Shown one piece after another: positions 44,506 to 54,128 of a DNA stretch of 64,000 nt. The position numbers and the translations under genes are program-made. How positions within the stretch are numbered: position 1 is the stretch's first letter; every line of letters begins with the position of its first letter. A model generated the notes under the pieces. That model was given only the letters and a program-made list of their open reading frames with translations. It ran no database searches and was not told the origin of the DNA. Source of the stretch: Gemmatimonadales bacterium UBA2982 (GTDB lineage: Bacteria > Gemmatimonadota > Gemmatimonadetes > Longimicrobiales > Gaopeijiaceae); assembly GCA_002347035.1 (NCBI GenBank), contig DEAM01000005.1, positions 67,646-131,645 on the forward strand, written 5' to 3'.

Positions 44506-46308
44506 CTAATCATCTCCGAGGTTTAAAACAGCAAGAAAAGCTTCTTGGGGTATTTCAACGGAACCGACCTGCTTCATCCTACGCTTACCTGCCCGCTGCT
44601 TCTCTAGCAGCTTCCGTTTCCGGGTAATATCACCCCCATAACACTTAGCAGTCACATTTTTTCTCAGCGCCTTAACATTGGTTCTCGCGATGACGTCGTT
44701 CCCGATTGAAGCTTGTAAGGCGACCGCAAACTGCTGGCGTGGTATGAGCTCCTTCAGCTTCCGGACAAGGTCTCTACCGTAGAGATAAGCCTTACTTTCA
44801 TGAATAATCACGCTAAAGGCATCTACAGGGTCCCCATTCACCAGAATATCCAGCTTTACAAGCTCCTCAGCCCGATAATCCATGAACTCATAGTCGAGGG
44901 CGGCATATCCTCGGGTGCTGCCCTTAAGTCGATCATAGAAGTCAAGCACGATTTCAGATAGCGGCAGCTCAAAGTCCATCTCTACTCGTTCTGGGTCGAG
45001 ATAATTCATACCACAAAAGACCCCCCGCCGATCGTGGCACAACCGCTGCACATTCCCAATATACTCTGATGGACAAAGGATCCGCGCCCTGACAATTGGC
45101 TCCGCAATGGATTCAATACGGCCCTGTTCCGGCAATGCTGTTGGGCTCTCTAGAATCAGTTGGCTACCATCCGTCAATGAGACGTGGTATTCAACGTTCG
45201 GCACAGTCGTGATTAAGTCGACTGCAAACTCTCGCTCCAGCCGCTCTTGCACGATTTCCATATGGAGCAGTCCAAGGAAACCACACCTGAAGCCGAAACC
45301 CAGTGCAACTGAAGTTTCCGGTTCATATTGGAGGCTTGCATCATTGAGGCGGAGCCGCTCAAGCGCGTCACGAAGGTCCTCGTAATCATCCGTATCAGTA
45401 GGGTAAAGCCCAGCGAAAACCATCGGTCGCGCTTCCTGATATCCAGGAAGAAGCGTCTCGGCACGGTGGCCCACATCCAAGATCGTGTCACCTACCCGCG
45501 TATCTGAAACCTCTTTGATCGCGGCAACCACATACCCAACCTCTCCCGGTCCAAGCTCGTCCTTTCGTATACGGCCCAGACGCATACAACCCACTTCTGT
45601 CACTTCATAGTGGGCATCGACGTTCCCAAAAGTGATATTCATGCCCGGCTTCACGACACCATCTACCACCCGCACGGAAGGCACGGCACCAAGGTACTTA
45701 TCGTAGTACGAATCAAAGATGAGAGCTCTTAAGGGGTCCTCCGAACTACCGTCCGGGGCCGGCACCCGCTCAACTACTGCCTCAAGGATCTCAGTGATCC
45801 CGATACCCTCCTTGGCACTAGCAAGAAGTACACTATTTCGCTCTATCCCCAATAGATCTGCAACCTCATCACGTCTTCGCTCTGGCTCCGCCCCCGGAAG
45901 ATCGATCTTATTAACGACTGGGAGAATTTCTAGGTCCGCGTCTAAAGCAAGAAACAAATTGGAAAGTGTCTGAGCCTGAACTCCCTGTGTAGCGTCCACC
46001 ACCAAAATGGCTCCCTCACAGGCGGCGAGTGAACGAGAAACTTCATATGTGAAATCCACATGGCCGGGGGTGTCGATAAGATTGAACTCATACTCTTCGC
46101 CGCCACTCGAAATATAGGCCATACGAACGGCGTGGAGCTTGATCGTGATACCACGCTCCCTTTCGAGTTCATTGTCATCTAGGACCTGCGCACGCATCTG
46201 ACGCTCATCGAGCGTTCTAGTATTCTCGAGAAGCCTATCCGCAAGTGTTGACTTACCGTGGTCGATATGCGCCACGATGCAGAAATTGCGAATCTGATCG
46301 GTCTGCAT
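44506..46308 (-). CDS. lepA: Elongation factor 4 (LepA)
   Basis: Ribosome back-translocase GTPase. The start is set at MQTDQIRNFCIVAHIDHGKSTL (46308), because the 37 residues upstream do not match the family; 600 aa, normal. Seen: G1 AHIDHGKST, G3 DTPGHVDF, G4 NKIDLPGA, the LepA-specific C-terminal domain with GGDITRKRKLLEKQ(RAGKRRMK). No strong ribosome site precedes the ATG. The 176 bp between it and the divergent DUF58 gene hold no recognised element. Confidence 0.96.
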   Translation of the reverse strand: MQTDQIRNFCIVAHIDHGKSTLADRLLENTRTLDERQMRAQVLDDNELERERGITIKLHAVRMAYISSGGEEYEFNLIDTPGHVDFTYEVSRSLAACEGAILVVDATQGVQAQTLSNLFLALDADLEILPVVNKIDLPGAEPERRRDEVADLLGIERNSVLLASAKEGIGITEILEAVVERVPAPDGSSEDPLRALIFDSYYDKYLGAVPSVRVVDGVVKPGMNITFGNVDAHYEVTEVGCMRLGRIRKDELGPGEVGYVVAAIKEVSDTRVGDTILDVGHRAETLLPGYQEARPMVFAGLYPTDTDDYEDLRDALERLRLNDASLQYEPETSVALGFGFRCGFLGLLHMEIVQERLEREFAVDLITTVPNVEYHVSLTDGSQLILESPTALPEQGRIESIAEPIVRARILCPSEYIGNVQRLCHDRRGVFCGMNYLDPERVEMDFELPLSEIVLDFYDRLKGSTRGYAALDYEFMDYRAEELVKLDILVNGDPVDAFSVIIHESKAYLYGRDLVRKLKELIPRQQFAVALQASIGNDVIARTNVKALRKNVTAKCYGGDITRKRKLLEKQRAGKRRMKQVGSVEIPQEAFLAVLNLGDD

Positions 46309-46484
46309 AGGGAATGTAGGGACGGTCCGGTTAAGTGAAATGCCGTGCTGGAAGTTAATCGATTGCAGAGGACCCACGAGGCCAGGGAAAGGACACCCAG
46401 GTGTAAGATAGGAGAGCACCGAATGTTACAACTGAACCCTAGCCTTCCAGCTACCTTCCCTGACAGGTAGGTTCCTGCCCTGAT

Positions 46485-47414
46485 ATGAGTAACCCAACAG
46501 CAAGCGTCCGACGAGGCGCCAGACCAGACCTACTAGATCCTACTGCCCTCTCACAGCTAGGGGGGATCGAGTTTATTGCACGCGAAGTAGTCGAGGGGTT
46601 TATCATGGGCCTCCATCGGTCCCCACACCGTGGCTTCTCGGCTGAGTTTGCCGACCACCGCGCATACCAGGCTGGAGATGATCTCCGCTACATAGACTGG
46701 CGCATGTATGGACGTTCTGATCGTTATCACGTAAAGCAGTTTGAGGAGGAGACCAACCTACGGGCCTACCTGCTTCTCGACGTCAGTGAGTCGATGGGAT
46801 GGAGTTCCAATCCCAGCACACTCCCAAATAAGCTCTGGTACGCAAAGCACTTGGCTGCATCAATTGCGCTGATTTTGCTGAGGCAGGGGGACTCGGTTGG
46901 AGTTGCAGCCTTCCATAACCAGATAGTCGAGCGCATGCAGCCAAAAGGTGGACGGCGACAGTGGCACGAGATCGCTCGACGCATTCGCCCGCTCAATGCT
47001 GAGGGGGGCACCTCAGCGGAGGGCGCCCTTCGCGAACTTGCGATGCGCCTCCAACGCCGAGGCCTTGTCATCCTTCTCTCTGATCTACTCGTGGACCGAG
47101 ATGAAACAATCAGGGCGCTCAAATTCCTTCGGCACCACGGTCATGAAGTCCTCGTGTTTCACATCATAGATCCGGGGGAACGGGAACTTCCCCCCGCATC
47201 TGAGGCGAGGTTCTTCGACCCTGAAACGAACGATGAATTGCTCGTCAGTGTTGCAGATATCCGAGCGGAGTACCGCGAGGCGGTTAATGACGCGTTAGGA
47301 GAATGGTACCGTGATCTCCGACCGAATGGTATCGACTATGAGGTCATAGACACGGACCGCCCCCTTTCGCTTGCCCTGAGAGCCTATATGAGGAAAAGAG
47401 AGCGGCTCGGCTAA
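46485..47414 (+). CDS. DUF58-domain protein
   Basis: 309 aa. Seen: the DUF58 hallmark GFSAEFADHRAYQAGDDLRYIDWRMYGRSD (in part) around residues 48-78, with VWA-like features LLLDVSESM (DxSxS metal site) and VILLSDLLVD. DUF58 proteins usually pair with MoxR ATPases and BatA/BatB membrane proteins. Here a BatA-like gene follows 4 nt later, but no MoxR gene is next to it. Confidence 0.88.
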   Translation: MSNPTASVRRGARPDLLDPTALSQLGGIEFIAREVVEGFIMGLHRSPHRGFSAEFADHRAYQAGDDLRYIDWRMYGRSDRYHVKQFEEETNLRAYLLLDVSESMGWSSNPSTLPNKLWYAKHLAASIALILLRQGDSVGVAAFHNQIVERMQPKGGRRQWHEIARRIRPLNAEGGTSAEGALRELAMRLQRRGLVILLSDLLVDRDETIRALKFLRHHGHEVLVFHIIDPGERELPPASEARFFDPETNDELLVSVADIRAEYREAVNDALGEWYRDLRPNGIDYEVIDTDRPLSLALRAYMRKRERLG

Positions 47415-47418
47415 TAAA

Positions 47419-49359
47419 ATGGGCCTGTTGAATCCACTTTTCTTACTGGCGGGTGTCGCCGTCGCAGTACCGATCTTTCTGCACCTCTTTCAGCGCCACG
47501 ATACTCAACGGTTCAGCTTCCCAGCCCTTCGTTACCTCGAGCGCACGGAGCGTGAGCGGGCCCGAGAGATCAAGATTCGTCAACTTTTGCTTCTGCTAGC
47601 AAGAGTTGCAGTCCTTCTGCTGCTAGTTGGTGCAGGGGCGAGGTTGGTTTTCTATGGCCAGAGCGGATCACATCCGCCTACCGCTGTTGTAATCATTCTC
47701 GATAACTCGATGAGCAGTGGCCTAGTCGTCGGTGAAAATCGAGTCCTTGACGATCTGAAGGCTCTTGCACACCAAACGCTAGCAGAAGCCTCCGATGAAG
47801 ATCTTTTCTGGATGATCCGTGCGGGTGAGCCTTGGCTTCCGGCTATCCCTGGCAATGCTACAGATGCGCTCTTGGCAGTCGATAACACCGAAACGAGCGC
47901 AGCATCGAGTGACCTTACAGCAGCCCTAACGCGAGCTGCGGAATTGCTCAGTACTTCCGAGCTACCAAACCGTGAAGTTCACCTGTTGAGTGACCTACAG
48001 CAGTCAGCTTTTAACTTGACTGCAGGAGACCCCCTCGGCGGACTTCCAGTCGTGACCTGGACAGGGACCGAAGAGACTACTGCGAACCGAGGGATCACAG
48101 GCGTATTGGTCGGCGGTGGCTTGCCTCCTCTCGAAGGTCAGCGCACTCAACTTACCGTAAGCGCTCTTGAAAATCCTGTAGATACTGCCCGCTGGCCAGT
48201 CCGTGTGGTTGTCGACGGCCGTATCCGTGGCGCTGGGACTCTATCTGCCGGAGCCGAGACCACAGTCGCCTTACCCCTGAGCGGCGAGGCTTGGATTCAA
48301 GGCTATGCCGATACTGATGCTGATGCGCTCAGAGCTGATGACCGACGCTACTTCGCATACAAATCACGAGCCGCACCGCGTGTTGCCGTTAGCGGGACAC
48401 CTGGGTTCTTCATAACGGAGGCGATGGCTGTCCTAGAAGGGTCAGGGCGGGTAACCCCATCCACAGCCAGTGTCGCTGAGTTACTGCTGGCACACGAGGG
48501 ATCGCTTATCGAGGAACGGGGGGCTGAAACGGCCGCTGTGATCATACCAGCCAATGATCTCACGCTACTTCCCGCGCTAAATCGGAGACTGGCAGATACA
48601 GGTATCCCATGGCGCTACGAAGTTCGTCAAGAAACTGGGGAAGCCGAACTCGAGGGTGGAATGATTCCGGAATCTCTCCGTGGTGTGAGAGTTTCATTCT
48701 GGTTCCGTCTTGTGCCTAGAGATGACTCCGCAGATGAGTCAATTGAACTAGCCAGCGTTGGAACAAGCCCCTGGGCGCTCGAAGGATCAGATGCAGAGGG
48801 ACGCAGGTACCTTCTGCTAGCATCACCCCTCATCCAGAGCGCAACCACACTCCCAGTATCTACTGGGATGGTGCGCTTCATAGACTGGGCTGCGAATGAG
48901 TGGTCGGGTACAGAAAGTTTGAACCGATATATAGCCGGTGATCACTTGCTAGCACCTAGCGAGGCATCTTACGTGCGCTTCCCGTCGGGCCGCGAGGTCG
49001 AAATCGATGGAACCCGGACTATCCGTGGTACTGGCGAAGCTGGTTTTTACACCTTTGTGGCAGCAGACACGACGTTATCCGTAATTGCCCTAAATCCATC
49101 TACTGAGGAGTCGCGGTTGGCAGTGCTGGATGAGGAGAATTTTGATGCTGCGATTGGTCCAAATCTGACGGCAGTATCAAACGCCACTGACTGGAATCGA
49201 GCAGTGTTCCTCGAGCGCCGCGGACCCGAACTCTGGTGGCCCTTCCTAGTCTTGGCCGTCCTACTGCTCTGGCTAGAGTCGGTACTGGCTTCTTCGGGTC
49301 GCGCTCAACTGCCGGAACGTCGTACCGCTTCGGCGGAAGCGTCCGGTGCCAGCAACTAA
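47419..49359 (+). CDS. BatA-like membrane protein (aerotolerance-type N-terminal domain)
   Basis: 646 aa. N-terminal two-helix domain (about residues 5-25 and 55-75) with LFLLAGVAVAVPIFLHLFQR and the KIRQLLLLLAR segment, then a VWA-like domain with VVIILDNSMSSG and HLLSDLQQS, a long extracytoplasmic region and a final membrane helix (about 610-630). Couples with the DUF58 gene. Its end overlaps mfd by 14 nt. Confidence 0.82.
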   Translation: MGLLNPLFLLAGVAVAVPIFLHLFQRHDTQRFSFPALRYLERTERERAREIKIRQLLLLLARVAVLLLLVGAGARLVFYGQSGSHPPTAVVIILDNSMSSGLVVGENRVLDDLKALAHQTLAEASDEDLFWMIRAGEPWLPAIPGNATDALLAVDNTETSAASSDLTAALTRAAELLSTSELPNREVHLLSDLQQSAFNLTAGDPLGGLPVVTWTGTEETTANRGITGVLVGGGLPPLEGQRTQLTVSALENPVDTARWPVRVVVDGRIRGAGTLSAGAETTVALPLSGEAWIQGYADTDADALRADDRRYFAYKSRAAPRVAVSGTPGFFITEAMAVLEGSGRVTPSTASVAELLLAHEGSLIEERGAETAAVIIPANDLTLLPALNRRLADTGIPWRYEVRQETGEAELEGGMIPESLRGVRVSFWFRLVPRDDSADESIELASVGTSPWALEGSDAEGRRYLLLASPLIQSATTLPVSTGMVRFIDWAANEWSGTESLNRYIAGDHLLAPSEASYVRFPSGREVEIDGTRTIRGTGEAGFYTFVAADTTLSVIALNPSTEESRLAVLDEENFDAAIGPNLTAVSNATDWNRAVFLERRGPELWWPFLVLAVLLLWLESVLASSGRAQLPERRTASAEASGASN

Positions 49360-52300
49360 CGACATCCTTAGGGCTGTCGGGTCCTGTCCGGCAGTCCAGC
49401 GGATAGCCCAAGTACTTCCAGTAGCTGGAGAATCTAAGGCTCTGGGAGGAGCGAGTGGATCGTTAGCATCTGCTGTCGTGGCAGCACTTCATACTACAAA
49501 CCCTAACCGCGTCTTCGTTGTACTTGCGAAGACACCTGGGAAAGCCACGTCAGTAAAGGCAGACTTGGAAGCCCTTTTAGATACTGTCGAGGCTTCCTGC
49601 CTATACCCGCAAAAAGAAGCACTTCCTTACGAGGAAACAGAGCCTCATATGGAAATTCGTGGCTTAAGAGTAGAAGCCGTTGAGGCTCTGTATTCAGGGC
49701 GAGCCAAAATCTGTGTAACCACACCACGAGCTCTCCAGGAGCGTGTACAAGTCCCCAAAGGTCTAGCAGGGCTTCGTCAGACACTTCGAGTTGGTGACAT
49801 AGTTTCCTTTAAGGAATTGCCCCATGTGCTGGAGGAGAAGGGCTTCGAACGCGTATCCCTTGTGGAGGAAGTCGGACAGTTCGCAGTGCGTGGCGGCATC
49901 TTAGACATTTTCTCAGTCGCTACCGGAGATCCTGTGAGGATCGAGTTCTGGGGAGATGAGATCGCATCAATCCGACTCTTCGATATCCTCGATCAGCGTT
50001 CAACCACTGAAGTGGTGGATACACATGTGTTACCAACTGACTTTCGTCGGCCCAAAGATGGAATGGATGGCACAGTGTCAAATGCCCTCATTGAGCTGTT
50101 ACCAGCTGATGCCGTCCTAGTATTCCTTGGAGACGACTGGGATGTACTGAGTGAAGCGAAAAATGTCTGGGACAGAGTTGCCAACCTATACCAGAGCCTT
50201 ACGGAGTCAGGCGCACAACTTGCCTTGCCAAACACCCTTTTCCTCTCACCCGAGGACCTATCCGCTAAAATCGACACCCGACCTCGCCTCGATGTCGTAT
50301 CGGATGTAACCATAAATCCCGCTATTGAATCCCGACTTCCACCTTCAATAAACCGGGATATGGCCCACTTAGAAGCCTATCTTCTCGAAGGCACGCAAAC
50401 AGGAAGAGAAACACTGCTTCTTTGTGATAACGACGGACAATTAACGCGACTAGAGGAAATTCTTGGTGGGGCTGATCGGATTCCACCAGGTACCCGACTT
50501 GGCTTAGGGGCGCTTTCCACTGGATTTGAGATATTCTCTAGCAAGACACCCCTGCGCCTGCTAAACGATCACGAGATCTTCCGCCGGCCTCGGAAAGTCC
50601 GTCGAAGTCGACGCTTCCGTGGAGCGGTGGCACTTGAGAGTCTCGCGCAGCTCACACCCGGCGACTACGTAGTCCATATGGACCACGGTGTAGGTTGCTT
50701 CAGAGGTCTGGAGCATATCGAGGTAAGTGGCGAACAAATGGAAGCACTCGCCATCGAGTATGCTGGTAATGAGATCCTCCGTGTTCCTGTTTATCGTCTC
50801 GACTTAGTTGAGCGCTGGATTGGTGACTCAGAAGACTCTAAACCAACTACCCTGCACCGTATTGGAGGGAAACGGTGGAAAACACTCCGCAAGAAAACAG
50901 AGCGAGTCATTGAGGAAACAACAGTTGAACTCCTAGACCTCTACGCTAGGCGACAGACCAGCACTGGATTTGCCTTTTCTCCAGACTCTCGCTGGCAGAT
51001 GGAGATGGAATCTTCGTTTCTCTACGATGACACCCCGGACCAGCGTCAAGCGACAACCGACGTTAAGAAGGACATGGAGGCTTCCAAGCCGATGGATCGC
51101 CTGGTCTGCGGAGACGTCGGGTACGGGAAAACCGAAGTAGCGATACGGGCTGCTTTCAAGGCGGTCCAGGACAACAAGCAGGTCGCAGTTCTTGCACCGA
51201 CAACAATTCTAGTTGAACAGCACTACCAGACCTTTACAGAACGGCTGGCGGACTACCCAGTCCGAGTAGCAGCGTTAAGCAGATTCCGGACACCCGCGGA
51301 GCAGAAAAGTCTCATTGCTGATCTGGCAGCTGGCTCTGTGGATATCATTATCGGCACACACCGACTCCTGTCCGAGGACGTGCTATTCAAGGATGTAGGG
51401 CTCTTAATCGTTGATGAAGAACAACGGTTTGGTGTCAAGCACAAGGAACGAATCAAGCACCTACGAACCTCGATCGACGTCCTGTCTCTGACCGCCACAC
51501 CAATCCCACGCTCACTCTATCTGTCGCTCTCAGGAATCCGAGATTTGTCTGTCATCCGGACTCCTCCTCGCGATAGGATGCCTATCTTCACCAACGTCCT
51601 GACGTGGTCTGATCAACTCATCTTGGATGCCCTGCATCGGGAATTAGATCGCGGTGGACAGACTTTCTTCCTGCATAATCGCTTAGACACCATCTACACG
51701 ATAGCGGAAGAAATCAGAGCCCTAGTACCTGAAGCTCGGATTGAAGTGGCTCATGGCCAAATGGGCGTTCGCGAGCTAGATGAGGTGATGCGAGCATTCG
51801 TCGAAGGGACAATCGATGTCCTTGTTTCTTCTTCCATTATCGAGAATGGACTGGACGTCCCGAATGCAAATACATTGATCGTTGATCGTGCTGACAGGTT
51901 TGGGCTAGCACAGCTATACCAAATTCGAGGACGCGTTGGGCGCTCTGACCGACGAGCGTATTGCTATCTGCTAGTGCCTTCGGAATTGAACGAGGACTCA
52001 GAGAGACGCCTCAAGGTGCTCGAGCATTACACTGAGCTTGGAGCAGGATATTCTGTGGCCCTCCGAGACCTTGAGCTCAGGGGGGCTGGCAACCTACTGG
52101 GGGCAGACCAGTCAGGCTTTGCGCAGCTAGTGGGACTGGATGCGTATATGCGCCTGCTTCGAAAAACAATCAATCGCATCGAAAAGGGCGAGGAAGGTTT
52201 TGATCATGCTGACCCAGAAGTATTTCTGAACGGCGGAGCCTTCTTGCCAGATGATTACGTTTCAGATTCAGGCCAAAAGCTGCATGTTTACAGGCGCTTG

Positions 52301-52663
52301 TCTAAGGTAGATGGTCTCGAGGACATTGAATCACTCAGGCTTGAGCTTGCAGACCGCTTCGGGCCACTACCAGGTGAGGTAGAGCGTCTTCTTGATGGTG
52401 CAAGCCTTCGCCTCTTGGGACGTGAAGTGGGTGTGGAGCGGATCTTGGTTCAAGGTTCGACCGCAAGGCTGAACTTCAGGGAGGATTTTATTCCAAAGAT
52501 GACCGCTCTAGAAGGGCCACTAAGACGTCGCCAAGCACGTATCGAAGTTCGGCGGGTACAGCCTCTTTCTGTCCACTTCGAACAAGATGCTCCAGGGCCA
52601 ATCATTAAGACTCTGACTGAGGCGCTAGCTGCACTGCGGTCTGCAAAATCCGCAGCTGCATAA
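49346..52663 (+). CDS. mfd: Transcription-repair coupling factor Mfd
   Basis: Removes RNA polymerase stalled at lesions and recruits UvrA. 1105 aa from a GTG. Seen: UvrB-like N-terminal region with YPQKEALPYEETEP, RNAP-interaction domain GDYVVHMDHGVGCFRGLEHI (in part), Walker A GDVGYGKTEVA, DEEQRFGVKHKE, LSLTATPIPRSLYLSLSGIRDLSVI (in part), and helicase motifs QIRGRVGRSDRRAYCYL. Complete and normal length. Confidence 0.97.
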   Translation: MPATNDILRAVGSCPAVQRIAQVLPVAGESKALGGASGSLASAVVAALHTTNPNRVFVVLAKTPGKATSVKADLEALLDTVEASCLYPQKEALPYEETEPHMEIRGLRVEAVEALYSGRAKICVTTPRALQERVQVPKGLAGLRQTLRVGDIVSFKELPHVLEEKGFERVSLVEEVGQFAVRGGILDIFSVATGDPVRIEFWGDEIASIRLFDILDQRSTTEVVDTHVLPTDFRRPKDGMDGTVSNALIELLPADAVLVFLGDDWDVLSEAKNVWDRVANLYQSLTESGAQLALPNTLFLSPEDLSAKIDTRPRLDVVSDVTINPAIESRLPPSINRDMAHLEAYLLEGTQTGRETLLLCDNDGQLTRLEEILGGADRIPPGTRLGLGALSTGFEIFSSKTPLRLLNDHEIFRRPRKVRRSRRFRGAVALESLAQLTPGDYVVHMDHGVGCFRGLEHIEVSGEQMEALAIEYAGNEILRVPVYRLDLVERWIGDSEDSKPTTLHRIGGKRWKTLRKKTERVIEETTVELLDLYARRQTSTGFAFSPDSRWQMEMESSFLYDDTPDQRQATTDVKKDMEASKPMDRLVCGDVGYGKTEVAIRAAFKAVQDNKQVAVLAPTTILVEQHYQTFTERLADYPVRVAALSRFRTPAEQKSLIADLAAGSVDIIIGTHRLLSEDVLFKDVGLLIVDEEQRFGVKHKERIKHLRTSIDVLSLTATPIPRSLYLSLSGIRDLSVIRTPPRDRMPIFTNVLTWSDQLILDALHRELDRGGQTFFLHNRLDTIYTIAEEIRALVPEARIEVAHGQMGVRELDEVMRAFVEGTIDVLVSSSIIENGLDVPNANTLIVDRADRFGLAQLYQIRGRVGRSDRRAYCYLLVPSELNEDSERRLKVLEHYTELGAGYSVALRDLELRGAGNLLGADQSGFAQLVGLDAYMRLLRKTINRIEKGEEGFDHADPEVFLNGGAFLPDDYVSDSGQKLHVYRRLSKVDGLEDIESLRLELADRFGPLPGEVERLLDGASLRLLGREVGVERILVQGSTARLNFREDFIPKMTALEGPLRRRQARIEVRRVQPLSVHFEQDAPGPIIKTLTEALAALRSAKSAAA

Positions 52664-52694
52664 TGAAAAAAGAAGTGTTACGGAATTGGAGACT

Positions 52695-54128
52695 ATGAGG
52701 ATACGATTGTTAGCCCTAGCGGTTATCGTACCGACCGCCCTGGTAGCGGCATGCAGCAGTGAGCCCACTGAAGGTGTTGTCGCTCGAGTAGGAGATCACA
52801 GCCTGACCGTCGATGACGTCGTTGACCTCCTAGTAGACCAGGAGGAATTCCCCCCCCAGGCTGATGTAGTAGCCGCCATTATCGACTTGTGGGTTGACTA
52901 CACTTTGCTCGGTGAAGCTGTCATGGACGATACGACCTTTTCGGGTCTAGATCTCGAGGCGCTGGTTCGGCAGGCGGAGAAGGCTTCCATGATCGCCCGG
53001 CTACGGGACTCGGTCATCCAGGTAGACACTTTCATCACAAATGATGAACTCCAGGCACGCTACGAAGCAGAAGCGCCCGACCTAGAACTCAGAGCTCGTC
53101 ATGTCATGTTGACTCTGCCACTTCAGGCGACGGACGCTCAGCGAGACAGCGTTCGAGGACAACTAGAAAACCTAAGGGATAGAATTGTTAGCGGCGGCGA
53201 GTCGTTTGGAGATGTGGCGCGAACCTTCAGCCAAGACATCGGCAGTGCTTCTAATGGCGGCGATCTTGGATTTTTTGGGCGCGGGGAAATGGTTCAGCCG
53301 TTCGAAGAAGCCGTGTTAGCGCTGGAACTCGGAGAAATAAGCCAGATCGTGGAAACCCCCATGGGCCTTCACCTCATCCAGCTTGACGAACGCCGCACTC
53401 AAGATTTCGATGACATCGCTTCCGATTTTCGAACGAGAGAGCAAGCCCGGAGTTACATTGCCGCTGAGTCGACTTTTGTGGTTCAGCTCGAAGAGCGAGC
53501 ACAACCTGAGGTTATGGACGACGCGGTCGAGGTTGTACGGGAGTTAGCCAGAAATCCGGAGACTCGCCTATCCGGTCGGGCTGAGCGCCGACCCTTAGTG
53601 TCGTGGGAAGGTGGGGAATACTCAGTTGGAGAACTGCAGTTGCTTATAAGAATAGAGCCGCAAGCTATGCGTGAGCAGCTCATTCAGTTCAGCGATGAAG
53701 AAATCGACTTGTTTCTGCAAAATATGGCACGTGGAGACCTCCTTCTCGCAGAGGCCCAAGACCAAGGATTCGAACCATCCCGTGCCCGGATCGACTCTCT
53801 TGTTGTTGATGCCAGCAGCCAGCTACTTGAGGCTGCGAGAGCGCTAGGACTAACCGACATTGATATCGCACCGGGTGAGGCAGTCGAGCTAGGGATTGCC
53901 CGAGCTGTAAGGGAGGCACTGAGAGGCAATCTTTCAGGTGCAACGCCAACCGTGCCATTAGGGTTCGTAGGCTTTCAACTTAGAGAGGGTACCTCGTTTA
54001 CAAGTTTTGACACAGGCATAGGTGAGTCTCTGCTCCAAATCGCCCAAATTCGGGCGGAGCGCAGCCTCTCTCCTCTGGAGGAGGCTCAGGACAGCACAGC
54101 ACTTCCTGCAGACACTTTGGAACGGTGA
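52695..54128 (+). CDS. Lipoprotein parvulin-type peptidyl-prolyl isomerase
   Basis: 477 aa from the ATG at 52695 (a TTG at 52686 is possible). A lipobox VAAC places the lipidated Cys at residue 20, so it is an envelope lipoprotein. One PPIC domain (about residues 120-225) has ELRARHVMLTLP, FGDVARTFSQD, GGDLGFFGRGEMVQPFEEAV and ETPMGLHLIQLDE. A long helical C-terminal region follows. With surA directly behind (GTGA overlap) it is likely a periplasmic folding factor. Confidence 0.88.
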   Translation: MRIRLLALAVIVPTALVAACSSEPTEGVVARVGDHSLTVDDVVDLLVDQEEFPPQADVVAAIIDLWVDYTLLGEAVMDDTTFSGLDLEALVRQAEKASMIARLRDSVIQVDTFITNDELQARYEAEAPDLELRARHVMLTLPLQATDAQRDSVRGQLENLRDRIVSGGESFGDVARTFSQDIGSASNGGDLGFFGRGEMVQPFEEAVLALELGEISQIVETPMGLHLIQLDERRTQDFDDIASDFRTREQARSYIAAESTFVVQLEERAQPEVMDDAVEVVRELARNPETRLSGRAERRPLVSWEGGEYSVGELQLLIRIEPQAMREQLIQFSDEEIDLFLQNMARGDLLLAEAQDQGFEPSRARIDSLVVDASSQLLEAARALGLTDIDIAPGEAVELGIARAVREALRGNLSGATPTVPLGFVGFQLREGTSFTSFDTGIGESLLQIAQIRAERSLSPLEEAQDSTALPADTLER

